From the NCBI GenBank assembly GCA_964519585.1, contig CAZFIO010000040.1:1-14413 (forward strand): a stretch of DNA of 14,413 bases, given 5' to 3'. The notes beneath the pieces were generated by a model, which did no database searches, was not told the origin of the DNA, and saw only the letters and a list, made by a program, of their open reading frames with translations. This document shows, in pieces, positions 13,401 through 14,413 of this stretch. The translations under genes and the position numbers were made by a program. Source of the DNA: CAZFIO01 sp964519585. Its GTDB lineage: Bacteria; Bacillota; Clostridia; Tissierellales; Tissierellaceae. Within the stretch, counting starts at the first letter, position 1. Each line of letters begins with the position of its first letter.

Positions 13401-14399
13401 ATGAAAAAAAGTAAAATCAGTAAATTAATGGCATTGTTAATGGTTGTTTTAATGGCTCTTACAGCTTGCACCACAGGAAATGGTAAAGAGACAGATGCTG
13501 TAAATGAAGATGAAAGAGTTTATACCATAGGTATTAGTCAATTAGTAGAACATGCTGCCCTTGATGATGCTAGGCAAGGCTTCATAGATGGTCTAGAAGA
13601 ACTTGGGGTAAAAGTAGATATAAAAATTCAAAATGCCCAAGGTGAACCTGCAAATGCTATTACTATAGCAGAAAAGTTCGTTAAGGATAAGGTGGATTTA
13701 ATCTATGCTATAGCAACCCCTTCTGCACAAGCAGCAAGGCAAGTATCTACAGAAATCCCTGTATTATTCAGCGCAGTTACGGACCCAGTTACTGATGGGA
13801 TAGTGGATCACTGGGATAATGTAGGTGGAAATGTTACAGGAACTTCAGATATGGCTGATACCCTGTCCCAGCTAAAAATGTTCAAGGAGATTGACCCTTC
13901 CATAAAGACAATTGGAATCTTATATAATACAAGTGAAGATAATTCAGGTGGTCAACTAGCAGTAGTAGAAGGTTTAGCTCCAGAGGCAGGACTTGAAGTT
14001 GTAAAAGTAGGGGTTAATAATGTAAATGATCTACCCCAAGCTATTGACTCCCTACTAAAAAAGGTTGATGCCCTATATGCACTTAGTGATAATATGGTTG
14101 CTTCAGCTGTAGAGTTGGTTTCTAAAAAATTAATTGATAATAAGATAATTTCAGTATCTACTGAAGAATCTCAAGTTAAGGGTGGTCTATTGATTACTGA
14201 AGGTTTCAGCTACTATGACCTAGGTAAACAAACTGCTCAAATGGCAAAGGAAATCCTAGTAGATGGAAAAGATATAAAAACTATACCAGTGGGTAAACCA
14301 GCAGAAATAGTTAAGTCTGTAAATGCTCAAACAATGAAGGCCCTAGGATTAGATGAAAATATACCTTTATTAAAGGAAGCTGTTAAGGTGGGAGAATAA
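13401..14399 (+). CDS. ABC transporter substrate-binding lipoprotein (TrpX-like, ABC_sub_bind family)
   Basis: This 332-residue extracytoplasmic binding protein carries a lipoprotein signal peptide with lipobox LTAC (Cys23). The mature part follows the ABC_sub_bind (PF04392) pattern: YTIGISQLVEHAALDDARQG, then IAEKFVKDKVDLIYAIATPSAQAA, PVLFSAVTDPV, GNVTGTSDM, IGILYN and a C-terminal STEESQVKGGLLITEGFSYYDLGKQ. The ATG has AGGAGG 8 bases upstream. Relatives include TrpX of the T-box-controlled trpXYZ aromatic amino acid uptake systems, in which permease and ATPase genes follow; here those would lie beyond the right edge. The T-box upstream points to an amino acid or its precursor as substrate, and the specifier suggests phenylalanine rather than tryptophan. 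The substrate is inference; the family assignment is firm. Confidence 0.88.
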   Translation: MKKSKISKLMALLMVVLMALTACTTGNGKETDAVNEDERVYTIGISQLVEHAALDDARQGFIDGLEELGVKVDIKIQNAQGEPANAITIAEKFVKDKVDLIYAIATPSAQAARQVSTEIPVLFSAVTDPVTDGIVDHWDNVGGNVTGTSDMADTLSQLKMFKEIDPSIKTIGILYNTSEDNSGGQLAVVEGLAPEAGLEVVKVGVNNVNDLPQAIDSLLKKVDALYALSDNMVASAVELVSKKLIDNKIISVSTEESQVKGGLLITEGFSYYDLGKQTAQMAKEILVDGKDIKTIPVGKPAEIVKSVNAQTMKALGLDENIPLLKEAVKVGE

Positions 14400-14413
14400 A
14401 CTTATCAGTAGCC

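Noticed and set aside
1..14413. CRISPR arrays, insertion sequences, prophage, defence or toxin-antitoxin systems
   Set aside because: No spaced direct repeats, transposase, integrase or recognisable defence genes were found on either strand.

Overview
The window looks like chromosomal DNA of a low-GC Gram-positive anaerobe (Clostridia or Tissierellia type). The evidence is the AT-rich sequence, strong AGGAGG-type ribosome binding sites, TTG and GTG starts, an intrinsic-terminator style of regulation, a T-box leader, and a de novo pyrimidine operon with the FeS-linked dihydroorotate dehydrogenase (pyrK-pyrD) and a zinc-binding PyrI. The genus cannot be fixed from the sequence alone.

Layout. 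1-1386 (minus): 5' part of a membrane-anchored MutS-family ATPase gene, cut by the left edge. 1537-2226 (plus): sfsA, facing a DUF4846 lipoprotein gene (2235-3116, minus). 3208-4216 (plus): azlC-azlD, a branched-chain amino acid exporter pair, ending at a bidirectional terminator. 4297-6354 (minus): an accessory block with an internally deleted DUF4177-like gene, a zinc-ribbon protein, a 71-residue orphan and an LCAT-like alpha/beta hydrolase. 6431-12344 (minus): the complete UMP biosynthesis operon pyrB-pyrI-pyrC-pyrF-pyrK-pyrD-pyrE, with a PyrR-type attenuator in its leader and its own terminator. 12373-12828 (minus): a two-helix membrane protein with a C-terminal zinc ribbon. 12999-14399 (plus): a sigma-A promoter, a complete T-box riboswitch with terminator, and a TrpX-like ABC transporter substrate-binding lipoprotein. 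The transporter's permease and ATPase genes would lie beyond the right edge.

How it works together. The pyr operon encodes every step from carbamoyl phosphate to UMP except carbamoyl-phosphate synthase. Its genes overlap or nearly touch, which suggests translational coupling. The leader folds as two alternatives (anti-antiterminator plus terminator, or antiterminator), as expected for UMP-dependent PyrR control, and it also carries a REP-like GGGGACGG palindrome between promoter and attenuator. On the right, the transporter is controlled by uncharged tRNA. The T-box specifier candidate (UUC, Phe) and the discriminator-pairing base (U) both argue against tryptophan, the amino acid usually linked with trpXYZ.

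No CRISPR array, insertion sequence, prophage, tRNA or rRNA was seen. I do not see an obviously new multi-gene system. The best leads are the transporter's T-box specificity, the variant PyrR hairpin with the nearby REP-like element, the decayed DUF4177 gene, and the 19-base terminator sequence duplicated in inverted orientation around the accessory block.
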